Notes: generated from the letters alone by a model not told the origin. Positions 1 to 9,445 are shown, counted from the first letter of the stretch. The stretch is DNA of 64,000 bases from Sphingomonas phyllosphaerae FA2 (GCF_000427645.1 NZ_KE386571.1:2599454-2663453); one strand, 5' to 3'. Numbers and translations: made by a program.

Positions 1-10
1 GCGACATTCG

Positions 11-46
11 ACAGACATAGGCCCCTGCCTCCGCAGGGGCGTCGGG
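11..46. repeat. Palindromic intergenic repeat, family D, single arm
   Basis: This arm contains the hairpin core CCCCTGCCTCCGCAGGGG preceded by ACAGACATAGG. The same arm recurs near 11660-11692 and 59712-59741, where it pairs with an inverted partner. Here only one arm is inside the window; its partner may lie to the left. It sits just past the stop of the regA-like gene and could fold at the 3' end of that transcript. Confidence 0.7.
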
Positions 47-47
47 G

Positions 48-578
48 CTACAAATGCCGCTTCCCCAGCTTCCGCGCCAGCGTCCGCCGGTGCATCCCCA
101 GCCGCCGCGCCGCTTCCGAAACGTTGAACCCGCAATCCGCCAGCGTCTGGTGGATATGCTCCCATTCCAGCGTCCGCAGCGAGGTGGGCGGCGCGACCAG
201 TTCGACGCTGGCGTCGCCCTCGCCGCTCGCCTGGAACGCCGCCTCGATGTCATCGGAATTGGCCGGCTTCGACAGATAGTTCGTCGCCCCCAGCTTCACC
301 GCCTCGACCGCGGTCGCGATGCTGGCGAAGCCGGTCAGCACCACGATCCGCATCTCCGCGTCGCGCGCATGGAGCCGCGCGACGCACGTCAGCCCGGAGG
401 CATTGCCAAGCCGCAGGTCGACCACCGCATGATCGGGCTTCAGCGCATCCACCGCCGCGTCGAGATCGTCGGGATCGGTGATCGCGCGGACCTGATAGCC
501 GCGCCGCTCGAACGACCGCGCCAGCGTCCGCGCGAACACCTCGTCATCCTCGACGATCAACAGCCGCCGCTCGCTCAT
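48..578 (-). CDS. regA: RegA/PrrA-type redox response regulator
   Basis: A 176-residue response regulator. The receiver domain (about residues 5-115) shows the acidic pair D11/D12, the phospho-acceptor D54 in VVDLRLG, T82 and the conserved K104 in YLSKP. A short linker containing APP leads to a Fis-type helix-turn-helix (about 136-176, with SEAARRLGMHRRTLARKL). This compact receiver-linker-Fis layout is that of RegA/PrrA/ActR, which control respiration and redox balance in alphaproteobacteria. The ATG at 578 was chosen because its ATGA overlaps the stop of the upstream kinase gene, so the two are translationally coupled. An open frame extends further upstream but would run inside the kinase gene. 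Its targets cannot be read here; the nearby cyo operon is a plausible one (inference). Confidence 0.9.
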   Translation of the reverse strand: MSERRLLIVEDDEVFARTLARSFERRGYQVRAITDPDDLDAAVDALKPDHAVVDLRLGNASGLTCVARLHARDAEMRIVVLTGFASIATAVEAVKLGATNYLSKPANSDDIEAAFQASGEGDASVELVAPPTSLRTLEWEHIHQTLADCGFNVSEAARRLGMHRRTLARKLGKRHL

Positions 579-1873
579 GCGCCTTCCTCCGGGATCGAGA
601 TCGCCGCGATCGGCAGCGTCAGCGTCACCTCGCCCCCGCCCCCTTCGCGGTTGCGCGCCGACACGGTGCCGCCCAGCGTCCGCAACACGTTGACCGCCAG
701 GAAAAGCCCCAGCCCCGCGCCGCGCCGCGTCTTGGTGCTCATATAGGGCTTGCCGAGCCCGTCGAGGATCGCTGGCGCGAACCCGCGCCCGTCGTCGCGC
801 ACCGACAGCACCAGCCGGTCGCCGTCCCACCACGCGCACAGCGCGATCGTGCGCCCGCCCGCCTCCAGCGCATTGTCGAGCAAATTGGTGATCGTCTGCG
901 CCAGCGCCTTGTCGGCGACGATTCGCGGGTCGCCGGTCATCAGATGCTCATAGGCGGCGGCGACCTGCGTCTTGCCGCGCCAGTCGCCGACGATCCCCGA
1001 CAGGAAGGTCTTGAGCGTGGTGCGCACCGGCCCCATCCCGCGCACCTCGCCCGAGGCGAGCAGCACCTGGCTGAGAATGTCCTTGCAGCGCGTCACCTCG
1101 GTGCGCATGTCGTCGAGATCGGCGAGCAGCGCCGGCGAGGCGGCGATCGCGGGTTCGCGCCGCCAGTCGCCCAGCATCACCGCGATCGACGACAACGGCG
1201 TCCCCAGTTCATGCGCTGCGCCGCTGGCGAGCAGCCCCATGCGGACGATATGCTCCTCCTCGGCGGCGCGCTGACGCAGCGCGGCGAGCCGCGCGTCATG
1301 TTCGGAGACGTTGCGGACGATCCGCGTCACGAACAGCGCCAGCAAGGTGGCGGTGAGTGTGAAATTGAACCAGCTTCCCGCGACATAGGGGGTCGATAGC
1401 GTCGAGGCCCAGCCGCGCGGCAGTGCGAACGGTGGTGCGGCGTGCGCCAGCCATGCGAACAGGGCGCTGCTGAGCGCGACCATCGCCCAGCTCGCATGAT
1501 CGCGCAGCAGCAGCGCGGCGATCACGACTTGCAGCAGGAACAAGGTGACGAACGGATTGCCGACCCCGCCGCTGAGATACAGCTGCGTCGTCAGGCACGC
1601 GACATCGACCAGCAGCGTCGCGAACAGCGCGCCATAAGTGATCGGCCGCCGCCCGACGATCTGCGCGATCGCGAGATTGAGCGCGACCAGCACGGCGACC
1701 GCGCCCAGCATCGGCACCAGCGGCAGGTGCACCCCGACGACGAAATGGACGAGCAGGATCGTCGCGAGCTGCCCGCCGACCGCCAGCCAGCGCAGGATCG
1801 ACAACAGCCGCACGTTGCGCCGCCCGGCGTCCTCGCGCAGCCCGGTTCCGGCGATGATGTCAGACGCGGCCAT
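575..1873 (-). CDS. regB: RegB/PrrB-type redox sensor histidine kinase
   Basis: A 432-residue membrane histidine kinase with about six hydrophobic segments in residues 25-185. Between two of them is SGGVGNPF (heptad GGxxNPF at 102-108), the ubiquinone-binding signature of RegB. The phospho-acceptor is H221 in AAHELGTPLSSI. C263, in RCKDIL of the dimerisation helix, is probably the redox-active cysteine of RegB. The ATP-binding domain follows, with a DNALEAGG N-box and a GRGFA and GAGLGLFL G-box. RegB senses the quinone pool and phosphorylates RegA. The gene is upstream of regA with a 4-base ATGA overlap. The quinone-site assignment rests on the motif and the RegA partner. Confidence 0.9.
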   Translation of the reverse strand: MAASDIIAGTGLREDAGRRNVRLLSILRWLAVGGQLATILLVHFVVGVHLPLVPMLGAVAVLVALNLAIAQIVGRRPITYGALFATLLVDVACLTTQLYLSGGVGNPFVTLFLLQVVIAALLLRDHASWAMVALSSALFAWLAHAAPPFALPRGWASTLSTPYVAGSWFNFTLTATLLALFVTRIVRNVSEHDARLAALRQRAAEEEHIVRMGLLASGAAHELGTPLSSIAVMLGDWRREPAIAASPALLADLDDMRTEVTRCKDILSQVLLASGEVRGMGPVRTTLKTFLSGIVGDWRGKTQVAAAYEHLMTGDPRIVADKALAQTITNLLDNALEAGGRTIALCAWWDGDRLVLSVRDDGRGFAPAILDGLGKPYMSTKTRRGAGLGLFLAVNVLRTLGGTVSARNREGGGGEVTLTLPIAAISIPEEGA

Positions 1874-1989
1874 CGCCGCTCCATAGGGCGGATCGGGTCG
1901 GGAGCGCCATTGGTCAGATCGTCTCGATGGTGGAACCGCACGCGTGTCGGTCGTAGGAGACGGTCGGGGAAATTACCGCCGACAAGTCC

Positions 1990-2757
1990 ATGCAAAGCCG
2001 CATCCAGACGCTCACCGACCGGGAAAAGCAGACGCTCAGGCTGCTGCTGAAGGGCCATGACGCGAAGTCCATTGCGCGGACGCTCGACCTGTCGGTGCAT
2101 ACCATCAACGAACGACTGCGCGGCGCCCGCCGAAAATTGGAGGTCGCCAGCAGCAGGGAAGCCGCGCGACTGCTGGCGGAGACCGAGCAGGCGCGCCCCC
2201 AGGAATTGGGGGACGACACTTTCGGGGTAACCGACTCCGCAACGAACGTGCTTTCCGCCGCTCCACCAGACCGAGCGGGCAGGACGCTTCGCTTCGCCTG
2301 GCTGAGTGGAGGGATGTTCGTCATGTCGCTTTTGATCGCCGCCTTTGCCGTCGTCGCCGTCATCAACACCGAAGCGCCTCCGCAAAGTGCGAGCCCCACG
2401 TCAGCGGCCACCGCACCATCGCCGGCGTCCGATCCGGCGGTGCAAGCGGCGGCGCTCAACTGGCTGGCGCTGATCGACCAATATCGCTGGACTGACAGCT
2501 GGAGCGCCGCCGCGGCGCTGTTCCGGGCGCAACTGAGTGCCGCGCAATGGGAAGCGATGGTCCAGCCGATAAGAAAGCCGCTCGGCGCACCCACGTCGCG
2601 CACTTTCCTGAGCGCGACGCACACCACCTCGCCGCAGGGCAGCTATGAGGTGGTGCAGTTCCGTACCGACTTCGCCAAACAGCGCGGTACCGTCGAGACG
2701 GTGACGATGGCCCGCGACGGTGACGGGTGGCGGACGGTCGGATATTTCATCAAGTGA
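1990..2757 (+). CDS. Membrane-anchored HTH regulator with DUF4019 domain
   Basis: A 255-residue protein. Residues 5-62 form a LuxR/GerE-type helix-turn-helix (LTDREKQTLRLLLKGHDAKS, then LSVHTINERLR). A variable linker follows, then one strongly hydrophobic helix (about 103-127) and a C-terminal domain (about 152-255) resembling DUF4019, with ALNWLALIDQYRW near its start and a DGWRTVGYFIK end. There is no receiver domain. The layout implies a cytoplasmic DNA-binding head and a periplasmic DUF4019 tail, so it may pass an envelope signal directly to DNA (inference). The ATG at 1990 gives a compact HTH at the N terminus. It is divergent from regB across a gap of about 115 bases and convergent with the SURF1 gene. 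Confidence 0.8.
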   Translation: MQSRIQTLTDREKQTLRLLLKGHDAKSIARTLDLSVHTINERLRGARRKLEVASSREAARLLAETEQARPQELGDDTFGVTDSATNVLSAAPPDRAGRTLRFAWLSGGMFVMSLLIAAFAVVAVINTEAPPQSASPTSAATAPSPASDPAVQAAALNWLALIDQYRWTDSWSAAAALFRAQLSAAQWEAMVQPIRKPLGAPTSRTFLSATHTTSPQGSYEVVQFRTDFAKQRGTVETVTMARDGDGWRTVGYFIK

Positions 2758-2781
2758 CCGATCGTTGATGTCCGCCACGAC

Positions 2782-2812
2782 GCCGCTTCCTCGCCTACAA
2801 CCTGGAAGCGGC
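2782..2812. terminator. Hairpin between convergent genes, possible bidirectional terminator
   Basis: A perfect 9-bp inverted repeat (GCCGCTTCC and GGAAGCGGC, 13-base loop) fills the 63-base gap between the converging DUF4019-regulator and SURF1 genes. Neither side has a clear T-run, so terminator function is suggested mainly by position. Confidence 0.45.
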
Positions 2813-2820
2813 AACCGGGC

Positions 2821-3510
2821 CTAGACGCTCGCCTCGCTCCGTCCGCGCGCGACGCGCCATGCGAAATACGCCATCATCGCCGCGAGCCCGAACCACGTCA
2901 GCGCGTAGACGAGGTGATTGTTGCGGAACCGCACCACCGTCAGCCCGCCGCGCGGCCATTGCGCGCCCGGTACCGCGTCAGCATCAATGAAATAGGGTGC
3001 GACCGGCCCCAACCGGCGCGCGCGGGCAATGGCGGCGGTGTCTCGTGAATACCAGCGGTCGGCGGCGGGCTCGTTGTCGCGGAGGAAGCCACCGTCAGGC
3101 TCGGTGACCCGCAGTAGGCCGGTGACGCGCGCCGGGCCGCTCGGCCGAGCGATCGCCTTGCGATCGCCGGCGGGCACGAAGCCGCGGTTCACGAGAATCG
3201 TACCGCTCGCGGTCTCGAGCGGCGAGAGCACCCAGTAACCCGCGCCATAATCGGTGACCGCCTGCGTGAACACCGGCGAGACCGCGCGCCATGTGCCGGC
3301 GGCGGTGATGCGACGGTAGGCGTCGTCGTCGGTGATCGTCGCCCAGCGCGCACGCGGCGGCGCGGGCTGCGCAGGCGCGGCGAGTCGCGCCTCGACACGG
3401 TCGATCAGCGCGAGCTTCCACGCGCGCCGCTCGACCTGCCACACACCAAGCCCCGCCAGCACCGCCGCGAGCAGCAGCGCGACGCCGGCAAGGGCCCAGC
3501 GCGCGCGCAT
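2821..3510 (-). CDS. SURF1 family oxidase assembly protein
   Basis: A 229-residue protein of the SURF1/Shy1 family, which helps assemble and insert haem into haem-copper oxidases. An N-terminal transmembrane helix (about residues 5-24) is followed by VWQVERRAWKLALIDRVEARL. The central soluble region has the typical WVLSPLETASGTILVNRGFVP stretch split by family-conserved residues, and a C-terminal helix (YALTWFGLAAMMAYFAWRV) follows NNHLVYA. The ATG at 3510 overlaps the cyoD stop as ATGA. A longer open frame exists but lies inside cyoD. It is the last gene of the cyoABCD-SURF1 operon, so it presumably serves this quinol oxidase. Confidence 0.9.
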   Translation of the reverse strand: MRARWALAGVALLLAAVLAGLGVWQVERRAWKLALIDRVEARLAAPAQPAPPRARWATITDDDAYRRITAAGTWRAVSPVFTQAVTDYGAGYWVLSPLETASGTILVNRGFVPAGDRKAIARPSGPARVTGLLRVTEPDGGFLRDNEPAADRWYSRDTAAIARARRLGPVAPYFIDADAVPGAQWPRGGLTVVRFRNNHLVYALTWFGLAAMMAYFAWRVARGRSEASV

Positions 3511-3920
3511 CACATGCCGCCGCTTGACATCTCTCCGCCCATGCCCGGCATCATGTTGAGGTTCATGTGGTACATGACCCACAGCGACCCGGCGATCACG
3601 ATCAGCACGATGATCGCGGTGAAGATCAGCGCCAGCATCGTCCAGCCGTTCTCGGACTTGGTGTTCATGTGCAGGAAGTAGATCATGTGGACGAAGATCT
3701 GCACCATCGCCAGCGCCATCACGATCCCGGCGGTGACGCGCGGATCGGAGATCACGCCGGTCATCACCAGCCCGAAGGCGGGCGCGGTCAGCAGCACCGA
3801 AAGGATGAAGCCGATCCAGTACTCGCGGCGCGAGCCATGCGCGGCACCGCCGTGATGGTCGTGCGCGTCGTGGTGGCCGTGACCGGCATCGTGGCCGTGG
3901 CCGTGCGTATCGGCGCTCAT
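3510..3920 (-). CDS. cyoD: Cytochrome o ubiquinol oxidase subunit IV
   Basis: A 136-residue small membrane subunit. A histidine-rich N-terminal tail (repeated HGHDAGHGHHDAHDHHGG style, residues 5-27) precedes three hydrophobic helices: WIGFILSVLLTAPAFGLVM, the segment with IVMALAMVQIFVHMIYFLHM, and ALIFTAIIVLIVIAGSLWVM. The core MVQIFVHMIYFLHM is typical of CyoD/subunit IV. The C terminus is methionine-rich. The start at 3920 is an ATGA overlap with the cyoC stop. Subunit IV is non-catalytic and is thought to stabilise copper binding and assembly. The His-rich tail could bind metal, but this is not shown. Confidence 0.9.
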   Translation of the reverse strand: MSADTHGHGHDAGHGHHDAHDHHGGAAHGSRREYWIGFILSVLLTAPAFGLVMTGVISDPRVTAGIVMALAMVQIFVHMIYFLHMNTKSENGWTMLALIFTAIIVLIVIAGSLWVMYHMNLNMMPGMGGEMSSGGM

Positions 3921-4561
3921 CAGCGGAGCACTCCCAGCAGATAGACGAAGGTGAAGACGCCGATCCAGATGACGTCGAGGAAGTGCCAGAACAGCGACAG
4001 GCACTGCAGGCGGCGCAGGTTGGCCGGCTCCAGCCCGCGGCGCGCGACCTGCACCATCAGCGTCACCAGCCAGATGATGCCGAAGGTGACGTGCAGGCCG
4101 TGCGTGCCGACCAATGTGAAGAACGACGACAGGAACGCCGACCGCCACGGGCCCGCGCCCTCGTGGATCAGGTTGCTGAACTCGTACAGTTCGATCGACA
4201 GGAACGCCGCACCGAAGACACCGGTAATCGCAAGCCAGCGCAGGGTCGCCGCCTTGTTCTGCTCGTCGGCGTTGATCATCGCAAAGCCATAGGTGATCGA
4301 CGACAGCAGCAGCGCGGTCGTGTTCACCGCCACCAGCGGCAGCTCGAACAACTCCTTGGGCCCCGGCCCGCCGGCATAGCTGCCGCCGTACACGCCATAG
4401 GCCGCAAACAGCATCGCGAAGATGAGGCAGTCGCTCATCAGGTACAGCCAGAACCCCAGCATCGTGCTGGCGCCGGGCGGATGCTCGTGCTCGTCCAGAT
4501 CGTAATAGGACGGGGCCGCGGTGCCCGGGGCCGTCTGCGTCGTCGTGCTCATCTCGCTCAC
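3920..4561 (-). CDS. cyoC: Cytochrome o ubiquinol oxidase subunit III
   Basis: A 213-residue integral membrane protein with five hydrophobic helices. It has the subunit III features [20 protein letters not shown] near the N terminus, [13 protein letters not shown], and [21 protein letters not shown] at the C terminus. The first start is a GTG at 4561 whose GTGA overlaps the cyoB stop; an ATG nine bases later (4552) is an equally usable alternative. It is one of four overlapping cyo genes, so its translation is probably coupled to cyoB. Confidence 0.92.
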   Translation of the reverse strand: MSEMSTTTQTAPGTAAPSYYDLDEHEHPPGASTMLGFWLYLMSDCLIFAMLFAAYGVYGGSYAGGPGPKELFELPLVAVNTTALLLSSITYGFAMINADEQNKAATLRWLAITGVFGAAFLSIELYEFSNLIHEGAGPWRSAFLSSFFTLVGTHGLHVTFGIIWLVTLMVQVARRGLEPANLRRLQCLSLFWHFLDVIWIGVFTFVYLLGVLR

Positions 4562-6558
4562 ACCCCCGCCTGCTGGAGCGCGCGGGTGCGCGCATCCTCG
4601 CTGTTGACGACATCCTCGGCGGGAATGTGGAAGTCGCGGTCATAGTTGAAGGTGTGCCCGATCGCGGTCGCGATCAGCGCGACGAACGCCACCGCCGCCA
4701 GCCACCAGATGTACCAGATCATCGCCACGCCGAAGACCGTCGACAGCCCGGCCAGGATCACGCCGGCGCCGGTGTTCTTCGGCATGTGGATCGCACGGAA
4801 CCCGGTGGTCGGCCGCTCGGCCTTCTTCGACTTCATGTCGTGCCACGCGTCGAGATCATGGACGACCGGCGAGAAGGCGAAATTATAGGCCGGCGGCGGC
4901 GACGAGGTCGCCCACTCCAGCGTGCGCCCGTTCCACGGATCGCCCGTGAAATCGCGCAGCTTCTCGCGGTCGCGGATGCTGACGTAGAATTGCATCAGCA
5001 TGGCGCCGATCCCGGCGGCGATGATCAGCGCACCGATCGCGGCGATCACGAACCAGATCTGCAGCGACGGGTCCTCAAAGGCGCGCAGGCGGCGGGTGAC
5101 GCCCATCAGCCCCAGCACGTAGAGCGGGGTGAACGCGACCCAGAAGCCGACGACCCAGCACCAGAAGCTGATCGTGCCCCAGAACTTGTCGAGCTTGAAC
5201 CCGAACGCCTTGGGCCACCAGTAATTCACGCCCGCGAACATCCCGAACAGCACGCCGCCGATGATGACGTTGTGGAAGTGCGCAATCAAGAACAGCGAAT
5301 TGTGGAACTGGAAGTCGGCCGGCGGCACCGCGAGCATCACCCCGGTCATCCCGCCGATCACGAAGGTCAGCATGAACGCGATCGCCCACATCATCGGCAG
5401 CTCGAAGCGGATCCGGCCACGATACATCGTGAACAGCCAGTTGAAGATCTTCGCGCCGGTCGGGATCGAGATGATCATCGTCGTGATGCCGAAGAAGCTG
5501 TTGACGCTGGCGCCCGAGCCCATCGTGAAGAAATGGTGCAGCCACACGAGATACGACAGGATGCAGATGACGATCAGCGCGTAGACCATCGACGTATAGC
5601 CGAACAGCCGCTTGCCCGAGAAGGTCGAGACGACCTCCGAGAACACGCCGAACGCCGGCAGGATCAGGATGTACACCTCCGGGTGGCCCCAGATCCAGAT
5701 CATGTTCACGTACATCATCGGGTTGCCCCCGCCGGTGTTCGTGAAGAAGTTGGTGCCGACGTAACGGTCGAGGCTGAGCATCGCGAGCACCGCGGTCAGC
5801 ACCGGGAAGGCCGCGACGATCAGGACGTTGGTGACCAGCGCCGACCAGGTGAAGATCGGCATCTGCATCAGGCTCATGCCCGGCGCGCGCATCTTGATGA
5901 TCGTCGCCAGCAGGTTGACGCCCGACAGCAACGTCCCGACACCCGCGATCTGCAAGGCCCAGATATAATAATCGACGCCGACATCGGGCGAGTAATCGAG
6001 CCCCGAGAGCGGCGCCATCGCCAGCCAGCCGGTCCGCGCGAACTCGCCGACGAACAGGCTCATCATCACGGTCACCGCGCCGCTGACCGTCATCCAGAAG
6101 CTGAAATTGTTCAGGAACGGGAAGCTGACGTCGCGCGCGCCGATCTGGAGCGGGACGACATAGTTCATCAGCCCCGTGACGAATGGCATCGCCACAAAGA
6201 AGATCATGATGACGCCGTGCGCGGTGAACACCTGGTCATAATGGTGCGCGGGCAGGAAGCCTTCGCTGCCGTTGAAGGCGACCGCCTGCTGCGCGCGCAT
6301 CATCAACGCGTCGGCAAAGCCGCGCAGGAACATGATGAGCGCCAGCACGATGTACATGATGCCGATCTTCTTGTGATCGACGCTGGTGAACCACTCCTTC
6401 CAGAGATAGCCCCAGAGCTTGAAATAGGTGAGCGCGCCCAACACCGCCGCGCCGCCGATCGCGACCATGATGAAGGTCCCGACGAGGATCGGCTCGTGGA
6501 TCGGAAAGCTCTCGAGCGTCAGCCGCCCGAAGATCGTCTTGATGAGGTCGTCCGACAT
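4558..6558 (-). CDS. cyoB: Cytochrome o ubiquinol oxidase subunit I
   Basis: A 666-residue haem-copper oxidase catalytic subunit that reduces O2 to water with electrons from ubiquinol and pumps protons. It contains [15 protein letters not shown] near residue 36, the low-spin haem histidine in [11 protein letters not shown], the CuB histidine and cross-linked tyrosine in [17 protein letters not shown], the CuB pair HHFF, and the haem ligands in [11 protein letters not shown]. The length matches CyoB (about 660), longer than aa3-type subunit I because of extra helices at both ends. It starts at 6558, seven bases from the cyoA stop. Confidence 0.96.
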   Translation of the reverse strand: MSDDLIKTIFGRLTLESFPIHEPILVGTFIMVAIGGAAVLGALTYFKLWGYLWKEWFTSVDHKKIGIMYIVLALIMFLRGFADALMMRAQQAVAFNGSEGFLPAHHYDQVFTAHGVIMIFFVAMPFVTGLMNYVVPLQIGARDVSFPFLNNFSFWMTVSGAVTVMMSLFVGEFARTGWLAMAPLSGLDYSPDVGVDYYIWALQIAGVGTLLSGVNLLATIIKMRAPGMSLMQMPIFTWSALVTNVLIVAAFPVLTAVLAMLSLDRYVGTNFFTNTGGGNPMMYVNMIWIWGHPEVYILILPAFGVFSEVVSTFSGKRLFGYTSMVYALIVICILSYLVWLHHFFTMGSGASVNSFFGITTMIISIPTGAKIFNWLFTMYRGRIRFELPMMWAIAFMLTFVIGGMTGVMLAVPPADFQFHNSLFLIAHFHNVIIGGVLFGMFAGVNYWWPKAFGFKLDKFWGTISFWCWVVGFWVAFTPLYVLGLMGVTRRLRAFEDPSLQIWFVIAAIGALIIAAGIGAMLMQFYVSIRDREKLRDFTGDPWNGRTLEWATSSPPPAYNFAFSPVVHDLDAWHDMKSKKAERPTTGFRAIHMPKNTGAGVILAGLSTVFGVAMIWYIWWLAAVAFVALIATAIGHTFNYDRDFHIPAEDVVNSEDARTRALQQAGV

Positions 6559-6565
6559 GATGTCC

Positions 6566-7711
6566 TCAAGCCTCCTTGGAGGCGTTGGCGCGCCGCAGCG
6601 CGGGAATTTCAGGCCCGGATTTATCGAGCATGGTCATATCGCGGTTGCCCGCGCCCGGATCGTTCGATCCCGGTGCCGCGCCCTGAGGCGCGGTCGAGTG
6701 CGGACTCTCGCCCTTCTGCGAAGGATCGCGGGTCAGCGCACCCTCGGGTTCGTCACTGCGTTGCGGCCGGTCGTTCACCGCCGGGCCGGCGTGCGACATG
6801 TTTTCCATGCAGTTCGTGCCCGGCTTCGTGCACATCGCGACGACGCGCTTGAACAACGCCGGGTCAACCGACGCGAAGCCAATCGGGCGCACCTTCTCGC
6901 TCGGCTTGGCCAGCTTCAGATAAGTGGCGTTGTCGAGCTGCCAGCGGTTGAGCTTCACGCCCGCGACCCATTGGTCGAAGCGCGCCGGGGTCACCGAATG
7001 CGTCCAGAACGTCATGTGCGAGAAGCCGGCGCCCGAATAGTTGCCAGAACGGCCCTCGAACTTGCCCGTCCGGTTCAGCACACCGTGTAGCACCGTCTCC
7101 ATCCCCGGCATCGTGTAGATCATGCCCGCCATCGCCGGCACCCAGAGCGCGTTCATCACGCTCGACGAGGTCATGGTGAACTTCACCGGGCGGTCGACCG
7201 GCACGACCAGCTCGTTGACCGTCGCCACGCCCTGTTCGGGATAGATGAACAGCCATTTCCAGTCGAGCGCGACGACCTGCACCTCCAGCGGCTTCACGTT
7301 CGCCGCCACCGGCTTGCCCGGCGCGGTGCGCGCCAGCGGGCGATACGGATCAAGCGTATGCGTGCCGACCCAGGTCAAGGCGCCGAGCGCAATGATGATG
7401 AGCAGCGGCGCGGACCAGATCACCAGCTCCAGCCCGGTCGAGTGATCCCAGTCCGGCTCGTAGCTCGCCTCGGTGTTCGACTCGCGATACCGCCATGCGA
7501 ACACCACCACCAATGCCATCACCGGCACGATGATCAGCAGCATCAGCACGACCGACCACACGATCAGGCTGGATTCCTGCACCGCAACATCGCCCGCGGG
7601 GCGCATCACAACGGTGTTGCACCCGCCGAGCGCGGCCAGCGCGGCCGCGGCGGCGAGGTGACGGACGAAGGGCGTGCGGCCGGGCGCACGTCTGGCGGGA
7701 CGACGGGTCAT
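6566..7711 (-). CDS. cyoA: Cytochrome o ubiquinol oxidase subunit II (lipoprotein)
   Basis: A 381-residue subunit II. The N terminus is a lipoprotein signal peptide ending in LAALGGC, followed by two transmembrane helices ([20 protein letters not shown] and [19 protein letters not shown]). The cupredoxin domain carries [11 protein letters not shown] and MPGM but no CuA cysteine pair, so electrons come from quinol and not from cytochrome c. The C-terminal tail (about residues 310-381) is polar and low-complexity. The ATG at 7711 was chosen because it places the signal peptide at the N terminus; the frame is open further upstream. It is the first gene of cyoABCD-SURF1, and its promoter should lie in the 115-base divergent gap shared with the transporter gene. 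Confidence 0.94.
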   Translation of the reverse strand: MTRRPARRAPGRTPFVRHLAAAAALAALGGCNTVVMRPAGDVAVQESSLIVWSVVLMLLIIVPVMALVVVFAWRYRESNTEASYEPDWDHSTGLELVIWSAPLLIIIALGALTWVGTHTLDPYRPLARTAPGKPVAANVKPLEVQVVALDWKWLFIYPEQGVATVNELVVPVDRPVKFTMTSSSVMNALWVPAMAGMIYTMPGMETVLHGVLNRTGKFEGRSGNYSGAGFSHMTFWTHSVTPARFDQWVAGVKLNRWQLDNATYLKLAKPSEKVRPIGFASVDPALFKRVVAMCTKPGTNCMENMSHAGPAVNDRPQRSDEPEGALTRDPSQKGESPHSTAPQGAAPGSNDPGAGNRDMTMLDKSGPEIPALRRANASKEA

Positions 7712-7826
7712 GCGGCGCGAGCTAGGCTTTGCTGCGGCGCAGCGGAATAGGACATTTTGTCCCATCCACGCGCGGAATGGTTTAGGGTAGGGCTCCGCCG
7801 GAAACCGTCCGTCCGACCGATCGGGA

Positions 7827-9155
7827 ATGAATATGGCCACCGCTTCGTCCACGTCGCTAGAGCAGGATGCTCGCGCTCTTCATAGCAGAGGGGATCACGA
7901 TGTGCGCCCCGGTGAGATCGCGATCGGCGTCATTATCGGGCGCACGTCCGAGTTCTTCGACTTTTTCGTCTATGCGATCGCCTCGGTGCTCGTCTTCCCG
8001 GCGGTGATCTTCCCGTACATGCAGCCGATCGCCGCGACTTTGTGGTCCTTCGCGCTGTTCCCGCTGGCGTTCATCGCACGCCCGATCGGGACGCAGATCT
8101 TCATGAAGCTCGACCGCCGTTATGGCCGCGGCACCAAGCTGACGATCGCGTTGTTCCTGCTGGGCACCTCGACGGTGCTGGTCGCCTTCCTGCCTGGTTA
8201 TGCGACGATCGGCACGTCGTCGGCGGTGCTGCTGGCGCTGTTCCGGGTCGGTCAGGGGATCGCGCTCGGCGGCGCATGGGACGGCCTGCCGTCGCTGCTG
8301 GCGCTCAACGCCCCGGAAAAGAAGCGCGGCTGGTGGGCGATGGTCCCGCAGCTCGGTGCCCCGCTCGGGCTGATCGTGGCGAGCGCGCTGTTCGCCTTCT
8401 TCCTGTCGGTGCTGCCGGCCGAGGACTTCATTTCGTGGGGCTGGCGCTATCCCTTCTTCGTGGCGTTCGCGCTGAACGTCGTGGCGTTGTTCGCGCGGCT
8501 GCGCATCGTCGTCACGCCGGAATATAGCGAGCTGTTCCATAGCCGGGAGCTGACCCCGTCGCGCGTAACCGCGACCGTCAAAGCCCAGTGGCGCAACATC
8601 ATCATCGGGGCGTTCGCGCCGCTGGCGAGCTTCGCCATGTTCCACATGGTCACGGTGTTCCCGCTGTCGTGGGTGGCGCTGTACACTCGCGAGGATATCT
8701 CGACCTTCCTGATGATCGAGGTGCTGGGCGGCGCCGTGGGGCTTGGCGCGATCGTGCTGTCCGGGTTGCTCGCCGACCGGATCGGGCGGCGCAGCGTGCT
8801 CGGCTATACCGCCGCCGGGATCGCGGCGTTCAGCGGCTTCGCACCGCAGCTGCTGAGTGGCGGGCGCGCGGGCGAAATCCTGTTCATGGTGATGGGCTTC
8901 CTGCTGCTCGGTATCTCGTTCGGCCAGTCGTCGGGCGCGGTGACCAGCAACTTCCCGAAGCGTGCGCGCTACACCGGCGCGGCGCTGACCTCGGATCTGG
9001 CGTGGCTGTTCGGCGCGGGCTTCGCGCCGCTCGCCGCGCTGGCGCTGACGCAGGCGTTCGGGCTGGTCGCGGCGGGCGGGTACCTGCTGTCGGGCGCGCT
9101 CGGCACGCTGATCGCGCTGGGGCTGAACGTGGAGCTGGCACGCCGACTCGACTGA
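7827..9155 (+). CDS. MFS transporter, metabolite:H+ symporter (MHS) type
   Basis: A 442-residue protein with about twelve hydrophobic segments. GEIAIGVIIGRTSEFFDFFV at the first helix, and ARPIGTQIFMKLDRRYGRG, the loop 2-3 signature, match the MHS branch of the major facilitator superfamily, whose members take up organic acids or osmolytes. The substrate cannot be deduced. A second ATG lies six bases after the chosen one. It is divergent from cyoA and followed directly by a strong terminator, so it is a single-gene transcript. Confidence 0.85.
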   Translation: MNMATASSTSLEQDARALHSRGDHDVRPGEIAIGVIIGRTSEFFDFFVYAIASVLVFPAVIFPYMQPIAATLWSFALFPLAFIARPIGTQIFMKLDRRYGRGTKLTIALFLLGTSTVLVAFLPGYATIGTSSAVLLALFRVGQGIALGGAWDGLPSLLALNAPEKKRGWWAMVPQLGAPLGLIVASALFAFFLSVLPAEDFISWGWRYPFFVAFALNVVALFARLRIVVTPEYSELFHSRELTPSRVTATVKAQWRNIIIGAFAPLASFAMFHMVTVFPLSWVALYTREDISTFLMIEVLGGAVGLGAIVLSGLLADRIGRRSVLGYTAAGIAAFSGFAPQLLSGGRAGEILFMVMGFLLLGISFGQSSGAVTSNFPKRARYTGAALTSDLAWLFGAGFAPLAALALTQAFGLVAAGGYLLSGALGTLIALGLNVELARRLD

Positions 9156-9176
9156 GGCGCGGCGGCTTCGGCCACG

Positions 9177-9217
9177 AAAAGGGCGGGTCGCGAAAGGATC
9201 GCGACCCGCCCTTTTTT
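9177..9217 (+). terminator. Strong intrinsic terminator after the MHS transporter
   Basis: A perfect 13-bp GC-rich stem (GGGCGGGTCGCGA pairing with TCGCGACCCGCCC, 5-base loop) is followed by TTTTTT and preceded by AAAA. It starts 22 bases past the stop codon. The preceding A-run means it could also work on the opposite strand. Confidence 0.93.
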
Positions 9218-9240
9218 GTCCCTGTGCCCTCCTCCAAACC

Positions 9241-9334
9241 GTCATCCCCGCGAAGGCGGGGATCCAGACGCGCAGGTCTGTCGATGAAGTCGCAACGTTA
9301 GAGGTTCTGGATTCCCGCCGACGCGGGAATGACG
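9241..9334. repeat. Palindromic intergenic repeat, family A
   Basis: Arms GTCATCCCCGCGAAGGCGGG and its approximate reverse complement (ATTCCCGCCGACGCGGGAAT GACG) flank a centre containing CCAGACGCGCAGGTCT. Other copies are at 13622-13716 and 36298-36391, with a fragment at 59775-59816. Confidence 0.85.
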
Positions 9335-9346
9335 GTCTTCCTACGT

Positions 9347-9436
9347 CGTCGCCCCGGACTTGATCCGGGGCCCCGCTTCTTCACCACGTCCAGAAAAAGG
9401 AAGAAGCGGGATCCCGGGTCGAGCCCCGGAATGACA
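9347..9436. repeat. Palindromic intergenic repeat, family B
   Basis: The left arm GTCGCCCCGGACTTGATCCG continues with GGGCCCCGCTTCTT; the right arm is its approximate inverse, AAGAAGCGGGATCCCGGGTC. Copies also lie at 15610, 30622, 44470 and 46844, with a fragment at 41060. It lies in the gap between the MHS transporter terminator and the convergent grpE end. Confidence 0.85.
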
Positions 9437-9445
9437 GGAATTCGC

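Noticed and set aside
4627..6852. A 741-codon open frame on the plus strand opposite cyoB/cyoA
   Set aside because: Product is Arg/His/Asp-rich with no domain, as expected for the antisense frame of a GC-rich gene; cyoB on the other strand is certain.
7857..9245. Large minus-strand ORF opposite the MHS transporter
   Set aside because: Arg/Gln/Glu-rich antisense translation; the plus-strand gene has clear membrane helices and a terminator.
9241..9436. Repeats as CRISPR
   Set aside because: The elements are inverted pairs at scattered sites, not regularly spaced direct repeats with unique spacers.
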